Of a stretch of DNA of 64,000 nt, positions 8,004 to 15,300 are shown in pieces; position 1 is the stretch's first letter; every line of letters starts with the position of its first letter. The DNA is taken from contig NZ_QQSY01000001.1 in assembly GCF_003351225.1 (NCBI RefSeq), forward strand, positions 1,524,824 through 1,588,823. Direction: 5' to 3'. The notes beneath the pieces were generated by a model. That model had not been told where the DNA came from. It did no database searches and saw nothing but the letters and a program-made list of their open reading frames with translations. The position numbers and the translations under genes are program-made. The DNA is from Dyella solisilvae (GTDB lineage Bacteria > Pseudomonadota > Gammaproteobacteria > Xanthomonadales > Rhodanobacteraceae).

Positions 8004-9256
8004 GTTTCCGCCTTCGTTCGACCCACGATGAACTGCCGTACGCGGCGACGCGCACGCACAAAGACCAGCCCCACGCCAAGCCACGCAGCCGCCACCAGCA
8101 GCCCGGCGAGGCGCGCGAGCAACGGGGTCGGATGCAAGGCAGCGAGCGCAAGCAGCGCACCGGCAACCATCTGGGCCAGCACCGCCGCGCCGCGTTCGCG
8201 CGCGGGCATCAGTCGCTGCACACCGGGCAACTGCACGCCGCGCCCGACCGTTCGGTGCAATTCGATCCAACCGAGGAAGGCCACGATCTCCAGCATCATG
8301 CCGACCACCAGCCAGGGCAGCGCCAGCCCCAACGCAAGCACGCCAGCCAGCATGACGTGGCGCGTGGTCAGCAGCGGCGCCATCGCCGCCAGCGCCAGCA
8401 CGACGGCGCCGGCACGCCAGCTCCACCACAGGGGGCCACGCCTTGCCGCGGGAGTGCGCCGCTGCAACCAGCAGATCGCCAGCGCGAACGGCAGCGCAAG
8501 AATGGAGAGAGTCACCGGCAAGGCCGCGTCATCAGGTCCCAGCGCACGCCAACCAGCAGCCGCCGGCAGACACGTAAGCAAGCCGATCATCCATGCCGCG
8601 TGCCATCGCAGGGGCGGCACGCCGGTCCCCTGGAACATCGGCATCACGATCCGGCCGACGCTGGCCAGCAGCAACACTACCCAACCGAGCACGCCCAACG
8701 AGGCATGGACATCCACCCAAGGCGGCATGGTCAACGACAGCTGACCACCGCAGGCCAGCGCCAGCACCCCACCGAGCAGTGCGGTGGTCATGCCAAAGGC
8801 CAGCGATGCGCCGATGCCCGCGCGCAGCAAGCGCTGACCGGCTGATTGAATGACTCCGGGAAGTGTCATGCCCGCGAGTGAGAGAAAGGTCAGTGGCAGT
8901 AACAAGGCCGCCAGAGTCAGCAACACCGGCGAACTGAAGTAGAACCCTGCCACGAGCAACAATGCGCCTGCATTGAGTCCGACGAGCATCCATGGGCCCA
9001 ACCAGCTGAAGCGCAGCCGGACACCGGCTGCCGCCGGCAGGAACTGCATCAGGCTGCCGAACATGGCATTGCCCAGCACGCCCAGCGTGTACGTATGCAC
9101 CAGCGCCAGCGTGCCTGGATGCCAGCGGGAACGCAGCAAGACGTCGCCGTCGATCAGCAGCAACAGCCCCGCCAAGAAACCCCACGCGGGTATGGCGAAA
9201 AGGAAGCGGCGCGGCAGCGAAACGACCGGCGCCTGATCAAGCGCCAGTCGGGTCAT
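8000..9256 (-). CDS. NnrS/heme-copper-oxidase-subunit-like membrane protein
   Basis: A 418-residue integral membrane protein with about 12 hydrophobic segments. Repeated histidines lie at helix ends (VHTYTLGVLGNAMFG near residue 53, VDVHASLGVLGW near residue 200, and a later ELHRTVG). This pattern is seen in NnrS-type and heme-copper oxidase subunit I-like proteins, where such histidines bind heme. It is encoded 13 bases after the DUF2249 gene and overlaps the DGC gene. The FNR-type box upstream of the operon and the nearby nirK suggest a role in nitrogen-oxide respiration or stress. The exact family is uncertain and substrate or redox activity is inference. Confidence 0.62.
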   Translation of the reverse strand: MTRLALDQAPVVSLPRRFLFAIPAWGFLAGLLLLIDGDVLLRSRWHPGTLALVHTYTLGVLGNAMFGSLMQFLPAAAGVRLRFSWLGPWMLVGLNAGALLLVAGFYFSSPVLLTLAALLLPLTFLSLAGMTLPGVIQSAGQRLLRAGIGASLAFGMTTALLGGVLALACGGQLSLTMPPWVDVHASLGVLGWVVLLLASVGRIVMPMFQGTGVPPLRWHAAWMIGLLTCLPAAAGWRALGPDDAALPVTLSILALPFALAICWLQRRTPAARRGPLWWSWRAGAVVLALAAMAPLLTTRHVMLAGVLALGLALPWLVVGMMLEIVAFLGWIELHRTVGRGVQLPGVQRLMPARERGAAVLAQMVAGALLALAALHPTPLLARLAGLLVAAAWLGVGLVFVRARRRVRQFIVGRTKAET

Positions 9257-9269
9257 GGGCGGTGGCCAC

Positions 9270-9530
9270 TCACGGCGAGGCGCGACGGATGATCACCTTC
9301 GCGCCTCCTTCCGGCAGCGTCGTGGCCTGGGCTTTCACGCCCAATTCGGCCAGGGCGGTCAGCAAAGGCATCGGCATCAGCGGCGTCAGCACCTCCAACA
9401 CCTGGCCCGGGCCGAGCCGGTCAACAGCTGCCAGCGTCTGCTGCATAGGCTCAGGTGGCGGCAATGATCGCAAGTCGAGCGTGGTTCGCTCGACCGACGC
9501 GCCGGTTCCGTTACATAGACAAGTACTCAT
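9270..9530 (-). CDS. DUF2249 (TusA/SirA-like) domain protein
   Basis: An 86-residue protein. Residues 17-85 are a DUF2249 domain, beginning LDLRSLPPPEPM and continuing with the GPGQVLEVLTPLMP strand, a small alpha/beta fold related to TusA. It is often linked to nitric-oxide and denitrification genes, but its biochemical role is unknown. Two cysteines lie in the N-terminal tail (MSTCLCNG). The ATG at 9530 has no Shine-Dalgarno. The FNR-type palindrome centred at 9571.5 and a TGAAAT hexamer at 9537-9542 would place the transcript start on the start codon itself, so a leaderless mRNA is predicted. First gene of the DUF2249, membrane protein, DGC, aroQ-ubiT operon. Confidence 0.8.
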   Translation of the reverse strand: MSTCLCNGTGASVERTTLDLRSLPPPEPMQQTLAAVDRLGPGQVLEVLTPLMPMPLLTALAELGVKAQATTLPEGGAKVIIRRASP

Positions 9531-9556
9531 GCGGCCATTTCAACGAAAGCTGTACG

Positions 9557-9586
9557 GCGATGCGCTGACCCAGGTCAGCGCATCGC
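9557..9586. promoter_or_regulatory. 30-bp perfect palindrome containing an FNR-type box
   Basis: Arms of 14 bases (9557-9570 and 9573-9586) are exact inverted repeats around two bases. The centre holds CTGAC-CCAG-GTCAG (9565-9578), an FNR-type site centred at 9571.5, which is 32 bp from the TGAAAT hexamer of the DUF2249 promoter. The palindrome lies 36 bases beyond the porin stop. As RNA it would form a strong hairpin, but no T-run follows on the minus strand, so it is not a standard terminator. Confidence 0.7.
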
Positions 9587-9621
9587 CAGGGGCGACTCGC
9601 ACGATGGCTGACGCTCGGGAG

Positions 9622-10854
9622 TTACAGCGCCTGCTTGCCGCGCCATTCCAGTTGCAGCCACAGCTTGGTGTCGTCGTGGCTGAACTGATCCGCGTGGTAG
9701 CTGGCTACCTTGACCAGTCCGCTCAGGCCAGTCACCAATGGGAAGGCGAGCGACGCATCCCACTCGTTGCCGTAATGCGCACTGCCGTGATCCGCCTGAT
9801 AGTCGTGATAGGACACGATCCAACCAAGCTTGCTGGCCCAGCCCGACTTGCCAAAGTTTCCATTGACGGTGGCGTAGTAGTCATTCAACCCGTTCACCGG
9901 AGTCCCCAGGAACTGATCGTTCCAGCCGTTGAACGCATGCAGGGTGGCCAAGGGCGTCTGCAAGGCGGTGTGGCCATCGCCACCCAGATGCTCCCAGCCG
10001 AGCTTGCCGGTGACGCCCCACTGCGTCCACGCCGGTTCCAGCAACCAGTAGCTGTGGGCGAAGTTTTGCGGATTGTTGGCGTAGTCGTACTGACGTGCGC
10101 CTTCCAGGGCCCAGCTGAAACCACCCTCCCGCGCGAGCGCGCCGACCCAACGAACGCCATAGGTTTCGGTCGAGGCGGTCGGGACGTCCTTGTCCTTGTG
10201 CAGGTACGCATAACCTGTGACCTGCTGGCCGCCGTACGCCCACGCGGCATTGAGCAGGTGCGTGTTGAGCAAACGCTCTCGAGCAAGCGGATTGATCGCA
10301 TCAGGCCCGGCCACGCGATTCACCTTGTCCAGCCAGTCGTAACGCAGCGTCCAATCGGCGGCCGGCTTCCACTGCAGGTCCACGGCGTCGAAGGTCTGTT
10401 CGAACTGCCGCCAGCCGGAATTGCCGATCCAGCGCTGGTTGTCGAGCATGATCTCCTGGCGGCCGGCCTTGGCTGCGAAGTTGCTGCCCTGCCATGCCAG
10501 CCAGGCTTGGTTGAGCTCCGTGCCGTGCGGATCGTTGACGGTCGGATATTGAGTCTGTCCGTTGGCGCCGCTGTTGTAGTGATCGTTTGCGGCGGCCACG
10601 CCTGCGCCTTCCACAAAGGCGCTCCATCCGTCACCAAGATTCGCGCGCAGGCCGAGGCGAAGACGCAACGTAATCGCTTCGGCATCGCGCTGGTAGGCAT
10701 TGTCGTCCACCTGCTCCTGGCGAAGCCGCGCGTTCCATTCAACCTGCAACGGTGGCGACGGGTCCGTGCTCGACTGCGCGTGCGCGACAGCGGTCAAACC
10801 AAGCATGGCCAATCCACAAGCCGCCAATGACCGGCGATGGCATCCTGTATTCAT
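9622..10854 (-). CDS. AlgE-type (alginate export family) outer-membrane porin
   Basis: A 410-residue outer-membrane beta-barrel. A signal peptide spans residues 1-26 (ends AVAHAQS). Many alternating amphipathic strands follow, with repeated Trp/Tyr/Gly turns such as LNQAWLAWQGSNFAAKAGRQEI, typical of PF13372 porins. The C-terminus (WRGKQAL) lacks the usual terminal aromatic residue. AGGAG lies 7 bases before the ATG. An FNR-type box at 10923-10936 with a GAGACT hexamer at 10895-10900 predicts a start near 10888. Despite the family name, alginate export is unlikely here; members near nir/nor genes probably pass nitrogen oxyanions or small solutes, which is inference. Confidence 0.8.
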   Translation of the reverse strand: MNTGCHRRSLAACGLAMLGLTAVAHAQSSTDPSPPLQVEWNARLRQEQVDDNAYQRDAEAITLRLRLGLRANLGDGWSAFVEGAGVAAANDHYNSGANGQTQYPTVNDPHGTELNQAWLAWQGSNFAAKAGRQEIMLDNQRWIGNSGWRQFEQTFDAVDLQWKPAADWTLRYDWLDKVNRVAGPDAINPLARERLLNTHLLNAAWAYGGQQVTGYAYLHKDKDVPTASTETYGVRWVGALAREGGFSWALEGARQYDYANNPQNFAHSYWLLEPAWTQWGVTGKLGWEHLGGDGHTALQTPLATLHAFNGWNDQFLGTPVNGLNDYYATVNGNFGKSGWASKLGWIVSYHDYQADHGSAHYGNEWDASLAFPLVTGLSGLVKVASYHADQFSHDDTKLWLQLEWRGKQAL

Positions 10855-10922
10855 CGTGTAACTCCTATTGATCTACTCCCCATGGAGTGGAAGTAGTCTC
10901 GACAGGTACACGCATCAGCAGC

Positions 10923-10936
10923 CTGACCGTAGTCAA
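10923..10936 (-). promoter_or_regulatory. FNR-type box upstream of the AlgE-like porin
   Basis: CTGAC-CGTA-GTCAA (minus strand TTGAC-TACG-GTCAG), centred at 10929.5. GAGACT at 10895-10900 is 32 bp away, giving a leader of about 33 bases that contains the AGGAG ribosome site. Confidence 0.7.
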
Positions 10937-11522
10937 GCCAAACATGCTTGAAGAGCAAATGTGACAACGCGCCACGCGCTTCACCGACAATGCAAGACCG
11001 ACGTCGTTTGCTCGTTGAAAACAGCAACGACGCAGTGATCGTCGCTCCGTCATGCCACGAATCGCCTGCTTACTGGTCTATGCGCTTTCTTCCACGACGA
11101 AAGCACATCGTTAATGTTTGAGATCGACACGCCATGAGATAGCAAGCATGCCGCGAGGAACAGACGACGGCCGGGTGCATCGCGATTCGCTGACCTACCG
11201 CCCGTGAACGCGAACGTGTGTAGGTGAGCCGCGATGAGGAAGAGGACCGACTGCCACGAAGCGAAGATGCAATAACGCATCGCATTTATCATTGCGATGA
11301 AAGTGCACGAACAGATGAAATAAGGCGGTTAGCGATGCAAAAGTCGCTCGGATGCCACGGGGAGGCGGCCCACCAATCAGCCACCTTTCTGCGCGATCCT
11401 GTCGCAGTCTCATATATGCGAGGAAGATCGAAGATCTCACGAGAGTCCGCAATCCCTTCGCAGTCAACGAGAGCATCACTGCACGCGGCGATGTTGTTAT
11501 GTTGGGATGCTGTAATCGACAG
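10937..11522. other. intergenic region without recognisable genes
   Basis: About 590 bases of visibly lower GC content than the flanks, between the sco stop and the porin promoter. Short open frames exist on both strands but none has a plausible ribosome site, codon bias or family resemblance. No terminator with a T-run and no further FNR-type site was found. It may be decayed DNA. Confidence 0.5.
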
Positions 11523-12092
11523 TCAGTTCGACGACGCGTGCAACGCCTTGTCGACAGCCTGTGCGAACTCAGGGTCGAGACGACCGATGATGTTCGTTCG
11601 CGCAACGATGCGGCCATCCGGATCGAGCAACAGGAGCTCACTGGAGTGGTTGAAATCGCCATCGGGCAAAGGGCGATACTGGACACCGAGCAGCGCGGCC
11701 AGCTGCCTCGTCGCGACCGGTTCGGCACGCGCCAGCGTCCAGCGGGGCGCATCTAGCTTGCGTCGCTCGGCGTACTGGCGCAACGCCTCCACACTGTCTC
11801 GCGCGGGATCGAAGCTGATGAGCAACAAGCCAAGACGGTCGCGGTCCGCCTCATCCACGGACTTCTGGGTCAGCTTCATGGTGTCCACGATCATGGGGCA
11901 CACCATGGAGCAGGATGAGTAGAACATCGCGACCAGCTGCACCTGTCCGCGCCGCGCATCCAGCGGCCAGGTCTTGCCACCCTGGTCGGTAAGCTGTGCG
12001 TTGAGCTGGTATATGGAATCTCCCGGCAGCGGCGTCGTCGCGTGAAGCGTACCCACCAGCAGCAGACACAGCAGCGCGAACAGTCTTTTCAT
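11523..12092 (-). CDS. SCO1/SenC family copper chaperone
   Basis: A 189-residue periplasmic thioredoxin-fold protein. A signal peptide spans residues 1-18 (ends LHA). The CSMVCP metal and redox motif (family pattern CxxxCP) lies at about residues 61-66. A conserved His should follow near the C-terminal third (FNHSSELLLL). SCO proteins deliver copper to cupredoxin sites such as CuA. Here it follows nirV by 10 bases and lies in the nirK transcript, so assembly of the NirK copper sites is the likely job. The family recognition is firm; the client is inference. Confidence 0.9.
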   Translation of the reverse strand: MKRLFALLCLLLVGTLHATTPLPGDSIYQLNAQLTDQGGKTWPLDARRGQVQLVAMFYSSCSMVCPMIVDTMKLTQKSVDEADRDRLGLLLISFDPARDSVEALRQYAERRKLDAPRWTLARAEPVATRQLAALLGVQYRPLPDGDFNHSSELLLLDPDGRIVARTNIIGRLDPEFAQAVDKALHASSN

Positions 12093-12102
12093 CGCTCAGA
12101 CC

Positions 12103-12864
12103 TCACTTCGACCGGGCGCAGCGGAAGCCCAGATTGGTAGTGGTGTTGGGCGCCTTGAGCGAGGACAAAATGGCCACGCGCATCAGGGTGGCGTAGTTCT
12201 CCTTTTCCCGCATGCTGATGGCGCCCGCGCCACAGAATTTGAACTTGTCGGCGCCGTCCTGATCGCGGCTGTCGCTGCCGACCAGCAGCGCATTGAAGTC
12301 GTCCACCCACTCCCACACGAGCCCATTGAGGTCGCGTACGCCGTGAACGTCCGGTGATCCGCCGACGTCGGGCAAGGGGACATTGGAGGGGCGGCCGTAC
12401 CAGCGCAGTACGCGCTCGCGCCAGGCAGGATCCTGACGGGCGTCGGCCCGGTGGCTATCCGCCGCCGCGGCATATTCCCACTCGTACCAGGTGGGCAGGC
12501 GCGCGTGTTCGCTCTCGCAGAATGCTTCGGCGGCAAACCAGCTGACACGAGTCACTGGCTGCGCGGCCGATATGGAACCGCCGAGGCTGTCGGCGCTGGC
12601 CCAATGGGACAGATAGTCGCCATCGGCGAAGACGCCGGCGATGCGATCGCGCCGCCATTCGGGATGTTTGAGGGTGAAGGCCAGGAACTCACCGTTGGTC
12701 ACTGGCTCGGTGCGCAGCGCGAACGGTGCGATCTGCGCCGGAGCAGCCTTGCCGTCGGCCGGCAGGACGCTGGGAAAGCTGCCTCCCGGCAGCGCGGCGT
12801 AGTCTGCCGCTGCTGCCGGGAGGGCAAGCAGCAGGCCGGAAAGGATCGCGGCCAGCCACTTCAT
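12103..12864 (-). CDS. nirV: NirV-like SUMF/FGE-fold protein
   Basis: A 253-residue exported protein. A signal peptide spans residues 1-20 (MKWLAAILSGLLLALPAAAA), followed by a formylglycine-generating-enzyme (SUMF) fold with the hallmarks FALRTEPVTNGEF, PVTRVSWFAAEAFCE, RLPTWYEWEYAAA and a final LGFRCARS. The paired cysteines of true FGE enzymes are not both present in the region before the C-terminus, so sulfatase activation is unlikely. The position directly after nirK (start 1 base past the nirK stop) matches nirV, a nirK companion of unclear function. The start at 12864 is chosen because the signal peptide begins there. Confidence 0.85.
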   Translation of the reverse strand: MKWLAAILSGLLLALPAAAADYAALPGGSFPSVLPADGKAAPAQIAPFALRTEPVTNGEFLAFTLKHPEWRRDRIAGVFADGDYLSHWASADSLGGSISAAQPVTRVSWFAAEAFCESEHARLPTWYEWEYAAAADSHRADARQDPAWRERVLRWYGRPSNVPLPDVGGSPDVHGVRDLNGLVWEWVDDFNALLVGSDSRDQDGADKFKFCGAGAISMREKENYATLMRVAILSSLKAPNTTTNLGFRCARSK

Positions 12865-12865
12865 C

Positions 12866-14389
12866 TCAGTGCCCCGCCCCCGCTGCCGCCGGAGCCGGCG
12901 CGGCACGGACCTTGGACACCTCTTCCTTGCTGATCTGCCCACCCGGGTTGCCCCAGCTGTTGAGCACGTAGGTCAGGATGTTCGACACCTCGTCGTCGGT
13001 GAGCTGGCTCATCGGCGGCATGACCGAGTCGTAGTCCTTGCCGTTGACGGTCAGCTTGCCGGTGTGGCCGTGCAGCGGAATGCCAATCAGGTCTTCCTTG
13101 CTCAGCTTGGCCAGGAAGTCCGACTTCGCCAGCGGCGGGAACACATTCTCCAGACCTTCACCATTGGCCTGGTGGCAGACCGAGCAGGTGCCGGTGAACA
13201 GCTGCTTGCCGGCGGCGATCTGTTCGTCCTTGCTCAGCGTGCCGCTGGCGTTGGCCTTGGCGGCAACCGCCACCGCCTTCAGGTTCGGATTGGCGCGGTC
13301 ACCGAGGTACACGGAGTCCACTTCCTTGCCCGAGTAAATCGCCTTGTTCTCCGGTCCGTCCACCTTGAGGATGCCCATGGCGCCCTTGTTGAATGCACGG
13401 AAGATCGAGTGGTCGACCAGCACATAGCTGCCGGGAACGTCGACATGGAACTCGGCCATCATCGCGCCGCCGGCGGGGATGAGCGTGGTCTGCACGTTCT
13501 CCTGGGCGTTCTTGCCACCTTCGTAGTACACGCGATCGAAAATTTCACCGATCACGTGGAAGCTCGACACCAGGTTCGGGCCGCCGTTGCCGACGAACAG
13601 GCGCACGTTGTCACCCACCTTGGCGGTCAGCGCATGGTCGCCGGTGAGCGAACCTTCGTGGCCGTTGAACAGCACGTAGGTCGGATGCTCGTCGATAGCC
13701 TTGTCCATGTCGAACGGCTGGTGGCCCTTCTCGCGGTACTTGCCCGTGGTGTAGAAGTCGCCCTGCATCACGTAGTACTCGTGATCGACCTTGGGCAGGC
13801 CTTGCGGCGGCTCGACCAGGATCAGGCCGTACATGCCGTTGGCGATGTGCATGCCTACCGGCGCGGTGGCGCAGTGATAGACGAAGAGACCCGAGTTGAG
13901 CGCCTTGAAGGTGAACTGGCTCTCGTGGCCCGGCGCGGTGAAGCTCGACGCGGCGCCACCGCCCGGACCCGTCACACCGTGCAGGTCGATGTTGTGCGGC
14001 ATCTTGCTGTCGGGCGAGTTCTTCAGGTGGAACTCCACCGTGTCACCCTGGCGCACGCGGATGAAGCTGCCGGGCACGGTGCCGCCGAAGGTCCAGTAGG
14101 TGTAGGTGACGCCTTCAGAGATCTGCATCTCTTTCTCGACCACCTCCAGGTCCACGATGACCTTGGCCGGGTAGTTGCGATGAATCGGCGCCGGCACGTT
14201 CGGCGGCACACCGAGCTGGGCATGAATGGGCTCACCTTGCGGTGGGCCGAAGTCCACAGGCGCTTCCAGCGGTGCGGGACTGGCGGCCGCAACGATGGCC
14301 AGTGGGGCGCCGCCGGTCGCCTTGCCGGCGAGCACGGCGCCAGGCACCAGGCCGGCGGCGATGAGTACAGTAGCTAACAGTCGTGACAT
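12866..14389 (-). CDS. nirK: copper-containing nitrite reductase NirK with C-terminal cytochrome c domain
   Basis: Reduces nitrite to nitric oxide in the periplasm. A signal peptide spans residues 1-21. Two cupredoxin domains occupy about residues 60-350, and a class I cytochrome c domain about 385-480. Type 1 copper ligands are His132, Cys173, His181 and Met186. Type 2 ligands are His137, His172 and His327. The catalytic pair is Asp135 and His278. Heme is bound by CSVCH (402-406), with Met457 or Met460 as axial ligand. Length (507) and layout match class II, three-domain NirK such as that of Ralstonia pickettii, where the tethered heme passes electrons to copper. GGGAG precedes the ATG by 6 bases. 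First gene of nirK-nirV-sco, with an FNR-type box at 14443-14456. Confidence 0.97.
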   Translation of the reverse strand: MSRLLATVLIAAGLVPGAVLAGKATGGAPLAIVAAASPAPLEAPVDFGPPQGEPIHAQLGVPPNVPAPIHRNYPAKVIVDLEVVEKEMQISEGVTYTYWTFGGTVPGSFIRVRQGDTVEFHLKNSPDSKMPHNIDLHGVTGPGGGAASSFTAPGHESQFTFKALNSGLFVYHCATAPVGMHIANGMYGLILVEPPQGLPKVDHEYYVMQGDFYTTGKYREKGHQPFDMDKAIDEHPTYVLFNGHEGSLTGDHALTAKVGDNVRLFVGNGGPNLVSSFHVIGEIFDRVYYEGGKNAQENVQTTLIPAGGAMMAEFHVDVPGSYVLVDHSIFRAFNKGAMGILKVDGPENKAIYSGKEVDSVYLGDRANPNLKAVAVAAKANASGTLSKDEQIAAGKQLFTGTCSVCHQANGEGLENVFPPLAKSDFLAKLSKEDLIGIPLHGHTGKLTVNGKDYDSVMPPMSQLTDDEVSNILTYVLNSWGNPGGQISKEEVSKVRAAPAPAAAGAGH

Positions 14390-14442
14390 GGGTTTCTCCC
14401 TTGATTCCCGGCGCTAGCCTAGGCAGCGCTGCGATTCCTCGC

Positions 14443-14456
14443 TTGATCAATGTCAG
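14443..14456 (-). promoter_or_regulatory. FNR-type box upstream of nirK
   Basis: TTGAT-CAAT-GTCAG, centred at 14449.5. TAGGCT at 14416-14421 lies 31 bp away as a possible -10, giving a transcript start near 14408 and a leader of about 18 bases that includes the ribosome site. A weak hairpin (14469-14497) behind fnr lies just upstream. Confidence 0.75.
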
Positions 14457-14510
14457 AGTCCAAGCATGCCGTGGCCTAATGCGTCAACCTGCCACGGACC
14501 ATCGCTCGAC

Positions 14511-15272
14511 TCAGCTTGTGCACTCGCCGCGAGCGAGCTCGCGCAGGCGCTCGCGATTGAGCAGCGTGACTGCGCGTCCGTTGATGTCGATCAGTCCCTG
14601 GCAGCGGAACCGGCCCAACACGCGGCTCACCGTCTCGGCAGCCAGGCGCAGATAGTTCGCCATGTCGCCGCGAGCCATGCTCAGGCGAAAACGCGTGCCG
14701 GAGAAGCCACGCGCCTCGTAGCGATCGCCGAGGTCAAGCAGGAACGCGGCCATGCGTTCGTCAGCGGTGTGGTCCGCCGCCAGCAGGGTCGCCGTGCCCA
14801 GCTCTTTGCTCAGCAGGCGGAACAGGTGCTGCTGCAGCACCGGCATGCGCGATGCCAGCGCGGTCATCGCCGGGAACGAGAAGCGGCAGAACTGCGCCGC
14901 TTCAAGCGCCACTGCATCGCAGGGGAAGTGGTCCGGGTAGATGGCGTTCAGGCCGATGACTTCGCCCGGAAGATAGAAGCCGAGCACCTGTTCGCGGCCG
15001 TCCTTGTCCACCACGCAGGTTTTCACCGTGCCGGCGCGCACGGCATAGATGGCGCGGAACGGGTCGCCCGTGCGAAACACGTGAGAGCCGGCGCGATAGG
15101 GCCCGACGTGCTCCACCAGGCAATGCAGCTGGGAGAGCTCCGGCTTGCCGTATCCCACCGACAGGCAGGCGTCGGAAAAGGCGCAGGTGCTGCAGAAGTG
15201 GACTTCGTCGCCGTCATCCGCAATGGGGTTGCACAGGTCGAGTGTGCAGTCTGTGGGTTTACCGGAAAGCAT
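14511..15272 (-). CDS. fnr: oxygen-sensing FNR-type transcriptional regulator
   Basis: A 253-residue CRP/FNR protein. Cys27, Cys30, Cys36 and Cys129 reproduce the E. coli FNR [4Fe-4S] ligands (20, 23, 29, 122), including the exact 93-residue gap to the last one, so it should sense O2 directly. A cyclic-nucleotide-like beta-roll precedes the C-terminal helix-turn-helix. The recognition helix reads AAETVSRVLGRF, keeping the Glu, Ser and Arg that read the TGA core. The residue before the Glu is Ala (212) where E. coli has Val208. The gene lies 28 bases after hemN in the same transcript. It is the obvious candidate to bind the seven palindromes in this window; DNR/NNR-type regulators encoded elsewhere could share them. 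Confidence 0.93.
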   Translation of the reverse strand: MLSGKPTDCTLDLCNPIADDGDEVHFCSTCAFSDACLSVGYGKPELSQLHCLVEHVGPYRAGSHVFRTGDPFRAIYAVRAGTVKTCVVDKDGREQVLGFYLPGEVIGLNAIYPDHFPCDAVALEAAQFCRFSFPAMTALASRMPVLQQHLFRLLSKELGTATLLAADHTADERMAAFLLDLGDRYEARGFSGTRFRLSMARGDMANYLRLAAETVSRVLGRFRCQGLIDINGRAVTLLNRERLRELARGECTS

Positions 15273-15300
15273 GGTCAGCCCCCTGGCTGGATTGCATTCG

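Noticed and set aside
9557-9586. Simple intrinsic terminator of the porin gene
   Set aside because: The hairpin is strong but has no T-run on the minus strand, and its centre is a well-placed FNR site.
11050-11292. Minus-strand frame of 80 codons between the porin and sco
   Set aside because: No ribosome site, unusual composition and no family match; the whole region looks non-coding.
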